Below, in pieces: positions 22,231-33,400 of a DNA stretch of 64,000 bases (its first letter is position 1; the number at the start of each line of letters is the position of its first letter). A program made the translations under genes and the position numbers. The notes under the pieces were generated by a model that was given only the letters and a program-made list of their open reading frames with translations, made no database searches and was not told the origin of the DNA. This stretch comes from Sternotherus odoratus (Eukaryota > Chordata > Testudines > Kinosternidae), in the NCBI GenBank assembly GCA_032164245.1, contig JAVMKO010000002.1, positions 92,641,340 through 92,705,339 of the forward strand, read 5' to 3'.

Positions 22231-23400
22231 CCGTGTTCCTTCTATACGTTTTTGGTGCGATGCTCACTGGGCTTGAAATAGGAAAAGGAAACTTGGGAAA
22301 GGAAAGCGATTGTGGGAATAAGAGATGGGGTAGGGAAAGGGCGGAGGTACTGATGGAAGGGATGCCAGAAAGAGCTCAAGAATCACAGTGGACGGGAAGT
22401 GTGAGGTTGGCAGACAAAGGATAAACATGGCTGGGGAGGAGCAGGTAGTAGACCAACAACCTATGGCAAACAAAAATCAAGAGTCTCATCCAAGTTAAGT
22501 GAATATGATAAGTAAGGTGGCGGTGGGTGATCTTCCTCTTGGTACTTTTAGCTATTTCCCATGTGGAGTAGGGAAGTAAAGACCTAAGTGAGAACCTTTG
22601 GAGGGAAGCTCTGGTTCACTCATTGAATCCCTGGCAGTATGTGGAAGCTAGCTGCTTTGGGAGGACTTTCAAAGCTCTGGGTTTTGTCCTGTAAGCTCAC
22701 CTAAGACAGAAGGGTGTGGATGGCTTGTAGAGGTAACTTTAGCTGCCATGAGAAGGCACAAGTTAAGACAAGTCAAGCCTGAACAAGTAATTGCTGAAAC
22801 AACTATTGTGGGTATGTTTATAGTAAGCAGAGTAGGCAGAAACACCCTGAACTGATAAGCTTGCCTTACACAATCTGCAAAGCAATTGGTCCTTACATGC
22901 AAGAAGTATAGACGTTAGTATCTAGGAAAGTTGTATATGAACGGTGCAGTATTTGTTATGAGTTGGAATTATGGTATTGCCCTATACCTGAACTCCTTGC
23001 ATTTGGGCCTGGTCAGTTTGGGCATAGGGGCAAAAATTACATACCTAATACAATAAGCTGAGTGACAAACTGGAGTCAAAGTGAGTTTTTTGGATCTCAG
23101 AGGCCTGGATGAAGTGCTCTCCCAGAACTGGGTGAGGGGTTCTGGTGGAGCCGAGTGGAAAGGTCTCAAAGAGAATCCCAACGCTTTATCCTGCACTTTC
23201 TTACACTTTCTTGTTTTTTGCATTTCCTGCTACTACCACACTCTTCCACCCTTTCCCCTGTTACTTTACGCTCACTCATATGCACTTACTCAACTTACTG
23301 GCCTCTGCCTTTCACCACCACTTGTGACACGTGTGCATCTGGACCAGTGTCTCCCATATTCAGCTACCTCACATCTCAGTTGCATATCGGAGGTTGTTTG
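22231..23400. other. Noncoding stretch without recognised features
   Basis: The composition is unremarkable. Open frames such as 23081-23548 (155 codons) run into the MITE at 23401 and lack domain signatures. Confidence 0.45.
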
Positions 23401-23534
23401 CAGGAGTGCTGGAACGATTTGTATAGTGGGAATATTGAGAACCATTGAACCAAACTGTAACCCCTGTACATGGAAACCACGTCAAGCCAGGGGGTGCTAC
23501 CACACCCCCAGCACCCTTAATTCTAGCACCTATG
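23401..23534 (-). mobile_element. hAT-type MITE, family B copy 2 (134 bp)
   Basis: The left end CAGGAGTGCTGGAAC and the right end TTCTAGCACCTATG are imperfect inverted repeats. The flanks are GTTGTTTG (23393-23400) and GTTGGTTG (23535-23542), 7 of 8 identical, fitting a hAT 8-bp duplication. Internal words match the copy at 12883-13006 in the opposite orientation. Confidence 0.8.
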
Positions 23535-23658
23535 GTTGGTTGTTGTAATGGGGAAAGGGAAGGTGAGTGCACAGAGAATGATCAGCCGAATGAGCAGTGT
23601 GAAAAGCTGAACCAGGAAGAAAGATTTGGTTTGTTATCATAAAACTATGGGGTTGGCT

Positions 23659-24245
23659 AGTGTTCCCTCTCATTTTTCCCATGTGTGGAATTAATTTTAT
23701 GTGCACCCATATGGAGGTGATGTGTGACATATCACCTCCATATGGATGCACATAAAATTCATGTGGTGGGTGTGGGGCTGAGGGGTTTGGAGTGTGGGAG
23801 GGGGCGGAGGACTGGGGAAGAGGATTGTAATGGGTCCGAGGTGAGGGCTGGGACAGAGGATTGAGGTCCCGAGGTGAGGGCTCTAGGGGTGGGGCTGGGG
23901 ATGAGGGGTTTGGGATGAAGGTTGCCCGGGGGCTATGGTGGGGAGAGAGAGGACTCCCCCCAGCTTTCTCTCCCTGCAGAAGCTCCTGGGCTGGGGTGGG
24001 GAGAGGCACCTCTCCCCTGGCCTTGGCAGGTCTGTGCCGGGGCTGGGTCGGGACTGGGGTGCCTCTCCCCCGGCCATGGCAAGTCTAGGACAGGTCTGTG
24101 TTGGGGCTGGTGGGGAGACTTGCTTGACTTTAAGCAAGACATCCCAAAGGGAGCAGGCAGAGGCAGGACCATGGTCACAGGGTGGTCAGCAGAGCCAGCT
24201 GGGTGCACAGAGGGAGTAGGTTACTTCAGGTGTAGTAGCACCAGC
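23659..24245 (+). mobile_element. hAT-like element, left end clear, right end lost
   Basis: It starts AGTGTTCCCTCTCATTTTTC. A sub-terminal palindrome around 23690-23765 repeats 'atcacctccatatgg' as inverted arms with 'atgtgcac' and 'gtgcacat' boundaries. This resembles a hAT MITE type whose ends read AGTGTTCCCTCT. The G-rich interior (23770-24130) has no coding homology. The expected inverted right end is not found. Confidence 0.6.
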
Positions 24246-27200
24246 TGCACTCCTGTACAGCAGAGAACTCCAGAAGGAATTCTGCCTCTGTGCATCATTC
24301 CCAAAGGGTAGCTGTGCCTAAATGGATCCAATGGACCAGTGAGCCCATGGGCAGGAGAGGGATGGTACCGAGGCTGCATAGAGTTTCTATTGAATCTGAC
24401 AATTCTAATTCTTACGTAATTCTAATTTGTTTTGGGTTTCTTGAGGACATGTTATTCAGTTGAATTACTTATTTTATATTTTTAACGTCCCCCATCTACC
24501 CACTCAAAAGAGCTGCAATAGCAAATTCCGTAAAAGCTTTTATTTCTATTTAAAAAGGTAATTAAATGCTGGAATGAGATTTTAAAATGGGCAGTTTTGA
24601 CATAACCGGATTTAAAGATCTCAGATGGCATATGAGAGAGAATGCCCTCTTCTTGCATCTCCTTGTTCTAGGTTGTACTGCCTCATTAAAATGCCCCTCG
24701 CCCGTAATCACTATTTCACAGTTCAGCCACCTCCAGATACTGTGAAACAGCTGTGCAAAGGTCAAGTACAAGAGGGCAATGTGAAAAGAAAATCATACCA
24801 CAGCTCCCAGGGTTTCCATCCACCCTGTTAACAAATTTACTGACACAGGGCATAATTTTTCCTGACGCTGTCCATTTTTTTTACTGACACTGAGTCTTAG
24901 GACTCCACAGGGAGCAGACACTGACATCTCTCTCGACTTTGAAAAGCATGGAGCGAAAGCAAAACAGTTTTGTGCAAAGATTTACATAGTGTGTGTAAAT
25001 ATCAAGTGTTTTACCATGTTGAAATAATGGTCCCAGGCCACAACATTAAATTTTTAATTAATACAGTGTGCTCATCTTTCATCTTTTTACATCTGTGTTT
25101 CTGTGATTACACGGTGGGACGGGCTTGATCCAAAACCTGGGATGCAAACGTCTGTGAAGTTTAGGGAACTTCAGATTGGGACCAAGGGCTTGGGCCCGTC
25201 TTGGCTCTGATCCTGGCAGGAGCTCTGTGCAGATGGACCCTAACACCCATGTGGGTATCCTCATGAGCTCATTTCAGGAGCAGGTGCTCTGCTAGCAGAT
25301 TCCAGGGAGGGTGGCTGGCATACTTGGCGGGGCCCATCACCTACTGGGCTGACATTAGCTAGAACAGCAGCAGCTATAGAAACTCAGAAAGAGCAGCCCT
25401 CTGTCTTAGTTTCGTGTTCAGCTTTTGTCTCTTGACTCTTCACCTTTGCCCATTTGTTCTCTGACATTACAGTTCCATATAAACATATTGGTTTCTGTTT
25501 CAGTTTTTAAACCCGGCCACCAAGCTGTGCGCTGTGTGATTCACTTAATTTTTTTTCCTTTTGCCTCTCACATTCCCTCTCCGTTGTTGACGGTGACTGG
25601 AAAATAGGCGCACAAAGCATTTTGCATTCTCTGAATGCACCACACAGTAATTCTGCTGTCTGAAAACTCTGTAATGTCAATAATTGATGCACTTGAGAAG
25701 TGGTAATTAAATTAGTTAATTATGCTGGTAAAATTACATGCAATTATGTGACTGCAGGGTATGTTTAGTAAATTAGGCTTTCCCATACTCACTACATATT
25801 GTGGTGCCAATTTTTTTCCTTGATGATTAGGTAGCTTTTGATACTACTTAATTGATTTAATACCTGGATCTTCATTAGCCCTCGATTGCTATGCAATGTA
25901 TGTCTGACATTTTTCTCTCTGGTATTTTACAGCGTATCGTTCATCCAAAAAAAAAAGAAAGAAAAGAAAAAGTCAATCTATGTACATACACATTCCTTTC
26001 AGATGCTAAAGCATCAAGACTTCAAGGAAAATATTCTGTTCTACAAGCACGTTGTGGTGACTCATGTGCTGGTGTGTGATGCCAATCAAGTAATTGTCCC
26101 TGGACACCCTCTAAACCAAAATGACTGATTTTCATGTATTTTTCTCTTGAAAGATCAAAACAAATAGATGTGTGAAGAGAAACTGGTGGTGTGACAGTTA
26201 GTTTAATGCAATCCGTTATCTTTTGGGAGGTGCAGTGAAAGGTGAGGAAAAGGGGACAGTTATTCAAATAGAATTTTCTAGGGCGTCAGACCTGATTGGG
26301 TTCAGCCCACAGACAGAATCTTTTCAAACCAAAGGTGTATGGAGTTCTTTGGTCACGCTGGCTGAATATTTTGCTTGTCTGAATTATCTCTCAACAGATG
26401 GTTACCTTCATCTTGGCTATGATAACTCCCAGAAACCTTTCCCAGCGCTATATGCACATAATGCTACAGGTGTTCTCTGAACTTAGACTTCAGGGAATGA
26501 TTGTAGGGCCTGGTCCCTTCCTTGGACATTAGGTGAAATGAAATCCCAGAATCTGAGGTCATAGCTGGTTCTTTACTTATTTACTTTTCTTAGAACAGAA
26601 TCTCCATGGGGGTAAAACAACTGCTTGTTTTGGGCTTGTTAGGTTAAAAAGCATGTGGCATTGTTTGGCTATCACTGCCCAGCTTAGTTGTGCCCCGACA
26701 TCCAGAACAGAGTGCCATCTGAGTGACCCAGGAAGATAAGAGTGAGGCGAGCACAGCCTTCAGTACAACCTCCATGTAGCCCCCATGATCTAGTGGCAAC
26801 AACTTAACCTCCGGAGGGTATAATCTCCCTCACGTGGCTTTCAAGCATTAGAAAATGATGATGACACACTATCTAGAATTGATGTAAAACTTCTAGGGGC
26901 TCCATAAACAAACAGAAATAAAGAAGATTCAGCTTGCATAGCTCAGTTGCTGTGAGGGTCTCACACTGTTCTCTTTTCTGTACCTTCCCAGTGCTATTCA
27001 CCAGAGTGCCAGGGAATGTAAAGACATTACACTCATGCCAATGCACAAAAGGTGGTCCATGTTAATGATGTACTAATCAGTGAAGAGAACATGCATTGTG
27101 AGGAAAAAACAGGCAAAGGGGCTCTGAATCAGGTTGATAGCATTGTCACAGTCTTTTACTCTTGAAAGGAGAACATGCATTTTTGTTCTTATGTCAGCCT

Positions 27201-28708
27201 TTGCTATCCAGGCTCTGGTTTTTGATGGACATAATGTTAACCTACTGGGTTGATAATCTATACTACTGCTATTTCTATTTAGAAACTAAATGTTGTTTAC
27301 ACCTTTTGATTTCTTTTCTGTGTCCCAACCTTGTCTTGGTGACGTTTCTTGTGCAAATTCTCAATTTTCTGTGAAATGTGGTTTTGGCCAATTGCCCTTT
27401 TTACAGGACAAATGCACAACTTGTGTTTAAACTTTACCACCCGCATGTCTTTGAACGAGTTCACCCCCTGATTTTAGTGTTTTCACTGTGTTTAACATCA
27501 CATGGAGCAATGGATAGGATGGATTTGTTCCTAACATATGTTTTGACACCCTGTGCATGGTTATTAATGGATTTTAAGAGCTGAGAATTTAATGCTAAGT
27601 ACAGAAAATCCATACATTCTGAAAATGTAGGGTTTGCCTGAGGATTTCTGCAGAATTGTCCACAATTAGCTTACAGGAAGAAAAAAAAAAACCCTTGCCC
27701 ATTTGGATATAAAAATACCAAAGTATCTTAAGATAATAATGGAATTTGCTACTTGGGGGTAAAATTGGGTTTCATATTTATAGTGCTGTCCAAGTGCACT
27801 GCTTCTGCACTGAGGTTTGTAGAAACATGATAGGAACTGAAAGATTTTTGTTGGACTGTATGTGCTTATTCCAATACCAGCAAATGCTGCTCAATTTAAT
27901 AAGCTAATAAATATATTCTGAAAAACCTGTGTCGCATGATAGGAGCTAAAATGTTAAGAAGTGAAGCCAAGCAGAAGAAGAAACAAAGAAAAAACCCTTT
28001 GCAAAAATTGTGCAGATTTGGAGGGAACCCCCCTCAACGATTTCTTTGGGTCATGGAACCTCTGTGGAGTTTTAATGGCCCTACCTGTGTGTCTGCTCCA
28101 ATACCACCTGCCTTGTTTGGCAGCCTTGAATACCCATAAACATTGTGCTCGGTTTTCATGGTTTGTGTGTTGAAGGCAGGATAGGAAATAGGAGAGATCA
28201 AATGTAAAATATTTCTAGTAGAGAGGGACTAAGGAGATGGGTAGGGACTTTCTTCATAAGAAACTTGACTTGCAGCATTATGAAGTCAGTACATCTAAAA
28301 CACTCTGTCTTTATTTGGCACATTTGTGTTAGCAAAGCTGGCATGCTACCTTGTCAGCTGGCATCATGCCATCACAACAGATGGGCAGGACTAGAGACAG
28401 CCAAGAGACCATGTATGAGCATCAAATATGTGTGTTGAGGGCAGGATCCATAGGCAAGAGTGTTGAAACGTCTGTCTGTCCTGTGCTTCTGTGCCTGTAG
28501 GTAAGGTGATATGCCATAACTATTCCTGCTCCGAACTGGATTAATTGCAGAGGGATAAGACTCACCTTCTTTATCCAATGCAAGATGAGATTTTGGGTCT
28601 ATTGAATCATAAGTATTCTGCAGGGTGGCGGGAGAACACTGGGAAAGCCCAAGGTGTACTTATTCATCTGTTACCTATTGAGATATTTTTAACTAGTACC
28701 TTTAAGTA
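24246..28708. other. Long noncoding stretch; possible conserved elements
   Basis: No repeat boundaries, RNA genes or supported exons over about 4.4 kb. Two parts, about 24430-24790 and 25400-25740, have few signs of repeat origin and cluster TAATTA/TTAATT homeodomain-type words (for example 'ggtaattaaattagttaatt' near 25701). They look like candidate enhancers, but this is inference. A-runs occur at 25948 and 27683. Open frames here are all under about 95 codons without known domains. Confidence 0.35.
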
Positions 28709-28830
28709 TACTGGGCCAAATTCAGAGGCACTATGTATGTTAGACTCCCTTAGGTGCACTTACACCCACACACCAAAGGGCATGAGTGTAAAGAGTTTCA
28801 GCTGGTGTAACTTACTTACTGAGTAGCTGA
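28709..28830. repeat. Diverged palindromic MITE-like repeat
   Basis: It begins 'tgggccaaattcagaggcac' and contains 'ttacacccacacaccaaagg' and 'cagctggtgtaacttactta'. These resemble the two ends of a palindromic MITE type; a similar fragment lies at 57845. Superfamily not determined. Confidence 0.35.
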
Positions 28831-29033
28831 AAGAAGCTGTAAGAGAGTATAAGCTAAAACTGAGGAGACCTATCGTAACTTACATACTCTCTAAAACCCT
28901 AGTAGTTGCAAACTCCTATTTGTTTTGTCTGCCAGTCCATGCTAATCGATAGGCATTTATACCACATTTGCCACAGTGGCTTCTTGCCTGCTGGCATGTG
29001 GCTAACTCAGACTTAGATGCCTTCACACTGTTG

Positions 29034-29742
29034 GGGGATGTTGACATGGCAGCTAGACATCTGCAGCTGGACTCTGCCAGCTGCCTCGGGCTTGCAGGGC
29101 TGTTTAATTGCGGTGCAGATGTTCAGCCTCATGCTGCAGCCCAAAGTCTAGGTCCCACCCACCTCGCAGGGTCCTAGAACCTGAGCTCCAGTCTCAGTCT
29201 GAACATCTACACCCAGGGCCATACCTAGCTATTCTGGGGCCCTACGCAGCCCCCACCCCCGTGGGTATGTGTATGGGCCCCCAGGCCTCTGTGGGGTTTG
29301 GGGCTAGCTTGAGGTGCAGGGGGGAACCACCCCCTAGCATTCACTGGCAGCATGCTGGGGCCAGGTTGCTACACTTCCCACCATTGGTGAGTGAAGACCC
29401 GGCCTGCTGCAGTCCCCAAGGGAGTGGGCGGGTGGGGCTGGGGCAGAGCAGGGGTGGGAAGAGGTGGGGCTGGGGCAGGGAAGGGGTGGGATGAGGTTGG
29501 GGTGGGGCAGAGCAGGGGGTTTGGGGAAGGGGTGGAGTGGGGGTGGGGCTGGGGTGAAGCAGAGACAGGGGCCCTGGGGAAGAGGTGGAGCAGGGGCCAG
29601 AGCAGCACACAGCTGTGCAAGGCACCAGGAAATCTGCATATGGGTAAGGACAACCCTGTCTACACCAGAGATAAACAGCCCCTAGCCTGAGACCCGTGGC
29701 ATAGGTCAGCTGCAGGTGTCTAACTGCAGTGCAGACATACCC
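29034..29742. mobile_element. Palindromic Harbinger-like MITE, interrupted by a hAT element
   Basis: The left arm starts GGGGATGTTGACATGG at 29034. The right arm, read inward from 29742, starts GGGTATGTCTGCACTGC. The arms align with moderate divergence, including shared 'agggctgtttaa' and 'cagctg' words. Flanking trinucleotides TTG and TTA fit an aged 3-bp duplication. Without the inserted hAT (29214-29658 plus one duplication) the MITE is about 256 bp. A second copy of part of it lies at 35010-35061. Confidence 0.65.
29214..29658 (+). mobile_element. Non-autonomous hAT element nested in a MITE (445 bp)
   Basis: The left end is CAGGGCCATACCTAG and the right end is TAAGGACAACCCTG. The flanks TCTACACC (29206-29213) and TCTACACC (29659-29666) are identical 8-bp duplications. 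The interior is a G-rich degenerate tandem ('ggtggggctggggcagag'). No transposase. It inserted into the right arm of the palindromic MITE, so it is younger than that MITE. Confidence 0.9.
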
Positions 29743-29817
29743 TTAGACTAAGTCCAGTTCAGAGGTGGTTGAAAATAAGATTGTAAATTAAATAATATTA
29801 AGTGGGTGTGAGTCTAA

Positions 29818-29965
29818 GGGCTGGATTTTTAAACACATTGAGATGCCTGAAGATGCTGATAGGTGCCTAGTGGGACTTACAAAAATGCCTCAATGAGAGT
29901 TAGGTGCCGAGGTGCTTTTGCAAATCCCAGTAATCCCCACCTATTTTTTAAAATCTTACCCTCAG
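29818..29965. mobile_element. Diverged palindromic MITE
   Basis: The arms 'gataggtgcctagtgggact' (29858) and 'gttaggtgccgaggtgcttt' (29900) and the outer 'gctggatttttaaacacatt' show a palindromic plan with 'ggtgcc' words in both arms. Superfamily not determined. Confidence 0.4.
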
Positions 29966-31422
29966 TAAATTCTGAGCAGCCTCCCGGACTCCACCAGCCA
30001 TTTCCACTGCTGCCTCTTTGTCCTGCTCACACCAGCACTCTGAGGGGCTACCTGCTTTACCCCATAGGTTATTTTTTTTCTTTCCCCCACCAAACATATC
30101 CCAGGTTTGAGCCCACCCTGCTTCAAATGCCCCAGAATCCTGAGAGTTCTCAAGACTCTGCCCAGAGCAGCTGTTTCGGATACTTTTTTAAAAAAAAAAT
30201 CTAAACACTATGAGGCAGCTTTTGAGCAGTCAACGTGTGCCGCTCCCGTTGCTCTTTTAGACCCTGTGCAGGCGGGACTTTACACTAACAAGGGTTTGAA
30301 TTCAACCAGGAAGCCAAAGTTGCGAGGAACAACAGAGACCCTTATACATTAATGAAGCCAGCACTTTATCAGTTCATGTGTGGAAAGTTCTCTTTCCAAC
30401 CAGGCTGTTTGGGGACTGGGTGTCTTTTTTCAATAAAAGGTGAAATTCTGCAGAAGTTGAAATTCGTCACCCGGAAAAGGTTCCTACTCACCATAGCTCA
30501 GTGGAGCAGTGAATTTTTCAAGCTCTGATGGAATCAGTCTAATCTAATCTGTTTAATTATTTACTCATTGCTATTATCACCTTCTTTTGCCAATGGCTAT
30601 CTTGAAACCATATATTATTCTGTTAATTTTAGTTAATAGTACTACAGCTAAACTGCTGATGTTTATTCAAATAGCTGCACAACTAAATTATCCTGTCCCT
30701 GTAAACATAAATCGTATTGTTGTCTATATCAAATAGCTCTTATTGGTCTGAATGGCTCATGAGGCTGATAATAGGTTCAGTATCCTTTCTTCTCTGGGGC
30801 ATTGATTTGAGTCTTGCCCGCATACATCAGATGGCTGTTTATTGGCTCATGCAAATGACTTGGTCGCTATCCAGTTCCTAACAGGTTGGTGCCTAGATAT
30901 ATACAAAAATAACCACCATCATCACCACCACCCTGACTAGCACTCCTGGAAGAAAGGCTCCAGATTGTAGAGACATGAAAGTTGCTGTTATTGAAAGATG
31001 AAATCAGATCAAATACCGGAACCGGCCTTTCGGCTATAGGAAATTTTAACGGAAATTTAACGGGAACGAGTCTTGTATTTATCTACAGAACATCATGAGC
31101 AGCCTTGGGACAAGCTTCCACATGTTCCCCATCAACCTGCCGCCTCTCTGTCCTGGAGGAAGTGCCCCACAGCTAGAGGTAGGGGAGAGTAGTTGAAAAA
31201 TATCCACATCCATGCAGTCCTTAGCTTTGACTATAAGCTAGAGCTGTTAGTGATTTTTGTAATGCAGATGCCAATGTGACAGTTCAGGGGTGAGCTGCAT
31301 CTGTGATTTCTTCCCCCAGTCTCTTCTTTGGCACACTTTTCAAGTGACAGTTAGGTAAAAATAGCAGGTCCTACTCACCGTTCCACACCCGAGTAGTGCG
31401 GAGTTGGATTGGGCTCACAAAC
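29966..31422. other. Noncoding; candidate conserved block and exon-like segment
   Basis: 30440-31080 shows no repeat ancestry and includes an ATGCAAAT octamer (30849-30856). At 31088 an acceptor-like 'gtatttatctacag' precedes 91 bases that end AG before GTAGGG at about 31179. This would be a well-formed internal exon with an ATG at 31094, but the short peptide matches nothing I know. Both points are suggestive only. Confidence 0.35.
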
Positions 31423-33400
31423 TGTCAGAGACCAAATAGTACCGACACCCAATACGTTGATCAAGGGACGCACACCCTCCTTAGCTTAGTAGCTGGAGAG
31501 GCATGTGGCAGCTTTATGATATACAGCAGTATTTATAGACAGGAGTAAACAAAGTACTTAACTGGTCATGATGTCCACGCGTGATCAACCAAGTCTTGCC
31601 TGGTTGTATCCAGTTAAAACCAGTGTTACAACTGTTTGAGAAATGCTAATAAGAGAGACAATAGATACATGGCTGCCATGGTTAGAAAAGGGTCAGAGAC
31701 TGCTGTTCAGGTCAGAGCCAGGGCTGAAAGTTCAGATAGAGCCAGGGCAAAGTTCAAACACAACAACACTCTGTCTATGCGTTTCCCAGAGTGGAACTCC
31801 ATGGTTCACCTCCCATTAGACTGGCTCATCCGGTGACAACACTTTCTAATCTCACTGTTCTGTCACAGTTACAAAGTGAACAGGGCCATATATTCTCTTA
31901 GAGTCCCTTACAAGTGCACCTTTCAGGTGACGGTCAGCTTTCTCCAGGTAGAACACCTGCGGTTCTACCACTCTTAGATGGGTCCTGGGGTGGCAGCCCA
32001 CCATCTCTAATCATGTTAGCAGGACAGACCCAGATGTATTTGGCAGGGCCGGCGACAGGGGGGTACTACGGGTACAGCTGTACCGGGCCCCGGACTTAAG
32101 GGGGGCCCCTTAAGTCTGGGGCCCGGTACACAGCTGTACCCATAGTTGTCCCCCCTTGTCGCCGGGCCTGGTGTGGGCTCTCGCGCTCCTGTGGCTGGTC
32201 ATAGCACAGGGTCCGGGGGGGAAAGGGCGCGCGCGGGCAGTTGGGGGGGGGGGGGGGAGAGCAGCAGGGGCGGCTTGCGCCGCTCCCAGGCTCTCGCTCT
32301 CTCGGGCCATGGCTCGTGCCCCCGCAGGACTCCGCCGGGCACGAGAGCGCAGCGAAGGGCGAGCGCCAGCAGCGAGCGCCCAGGCGGTGGCAATGCTCGG
32401 AGGCTCGCACTGCCCCCAGCCACTGTCAGCTGGGGGGGAGGGGAGGCTGGTATGTCTGGTAGCCGGCGGGGAGGAGGCCAGGCTGGGCGGGCGGGGAGGG
32501 GGGGCAGGAGACTAGGCTGGATGGGGTGGGCGAGGCGTGGGTGTGGGAGGGAAGGAGGTTTGGTGGGGGGGAGGCTGAGCTGGGCGGGTCAGGCATGGGG
32601 GCAGGAGGCTGGGTTGGGAGTGGGAGGAGGTTAGGTTCGGTGAGATGGGCTGGGCCAGGCAGGGGTGGGGGAGGGAAGGCAGTTAGAGATGGGGGGAGGC
32701 TGGGTGGGGTGGGGGTAAAGGAAGATCACCCCCAACAGCGGGGTGGGCCAGGCAGGGATGGGTGGGGTGGGGAGGAGGTTAGACTGGGGGAGGAGATTAG
32801 GTTGGGTGGGCCTGGTCAGGCAGGGTGGGAAGGAGAATAGGCTGGGGGGCCCCCCAAACAATTGGAGTAGGGGGCCCCCAATGATCGGAGTAGGGGCCCC
32901 CCAACAATCAGAGTAGGGGGCCCCAAAATTTCTGTCGCCGGCCCTGGTATTTGGTACCTGTAAGAAACTTTCCTCCAGGAGTTGTGACCAGTAGCTGACT
33001 AAAGTAACTCAAAATAGCTCCTTGAAAACAGACACCTTGTCTGTTCACCCACCAGTACCTAGCAAGCAGAGAAAAGGGTTAAAACAAACAGTGCTACTAA
33101 ACAGAACCAGCAAAACTCTGCATGCCTTAGTCTTGCCTCAGACACATCCCACAGCGTGTGTATCCAACTGCCTTCTTGCCCTCTGTGTCAGCATCTCACC
33201 TCAGGCAGCTGTTTGCAACTCTATCCTCTACCCCTTCTTTTTTCCGAGGTGTGCTTTTAATTGTTTATGGTCCTTTAGATTTCTAGTCCCTGGCCTTGGC
33301 AAAACAACCAAGAAATCTTTGGCAGGTGCCTAGAAAGAGAGCACCTTTCCAATTAATGGCCTAGCCATTGATCCCTTAGCTCCCTTGATGTTTTGTACCC
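31423..33400 (-). mobile_element. Possible LTR sequence (minus orientation) holding a hAT element
   Basis: On the minus strand a TATA-like 'ctataaatac' near 31530 is followed by 'tggtctctgaca' ending at 31423, which has the look of an LTR 3' end (CA). The plus-strand boundary TGTCAGAGACC supports it. Without the hAT at 32044-32946 the block would be about 1.07 kb. No target duplication or primer site is identified, and the other end is uncertain. Confidence 0.3.
32044..32946 (+). mobile_element. Non-autonomous hAT, family A copy 2 (903 bp)
   Basis: The ends CAGGGCCGGCGACA and TGTCGCCGGCCCTG are perfect inverted repeats. The flanks GTATTTGG (32036-32043) and GTATTTGG (32947-32954) are identical. 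At the left, 32044-32169 folds into a near-perfect hairpin whose inner arm ends in a third copy of the terminal repeat ('ttgtcgccgggcctg'). At the right lie tandem units of about 24 bases ('caatcagagtagggggcccc'), at least three copies. The middle is G-rich and noncoding. Open frames up to 162 codons are effects of composition. Confidence 0.93.

Noticed and set aside
23081..23548. 155-codon plus-strand frame
   Set aside because: It runs into a hAT MITE with target duplications at 23401-23534 and lacks any domain signature.
29334..29690. Frames of about 95-128 codons on both strands, Pro- or Gly-rich
   Set aside because: They are inside the nested hAT at 29214-29658, a G-rich tandem.
32146..32634. 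162-codon Gly/Arg-rich frame and a possible CpG island
   Set aside because: It lies within the hAT copy 32044-32946. GC content comes from the transposon.
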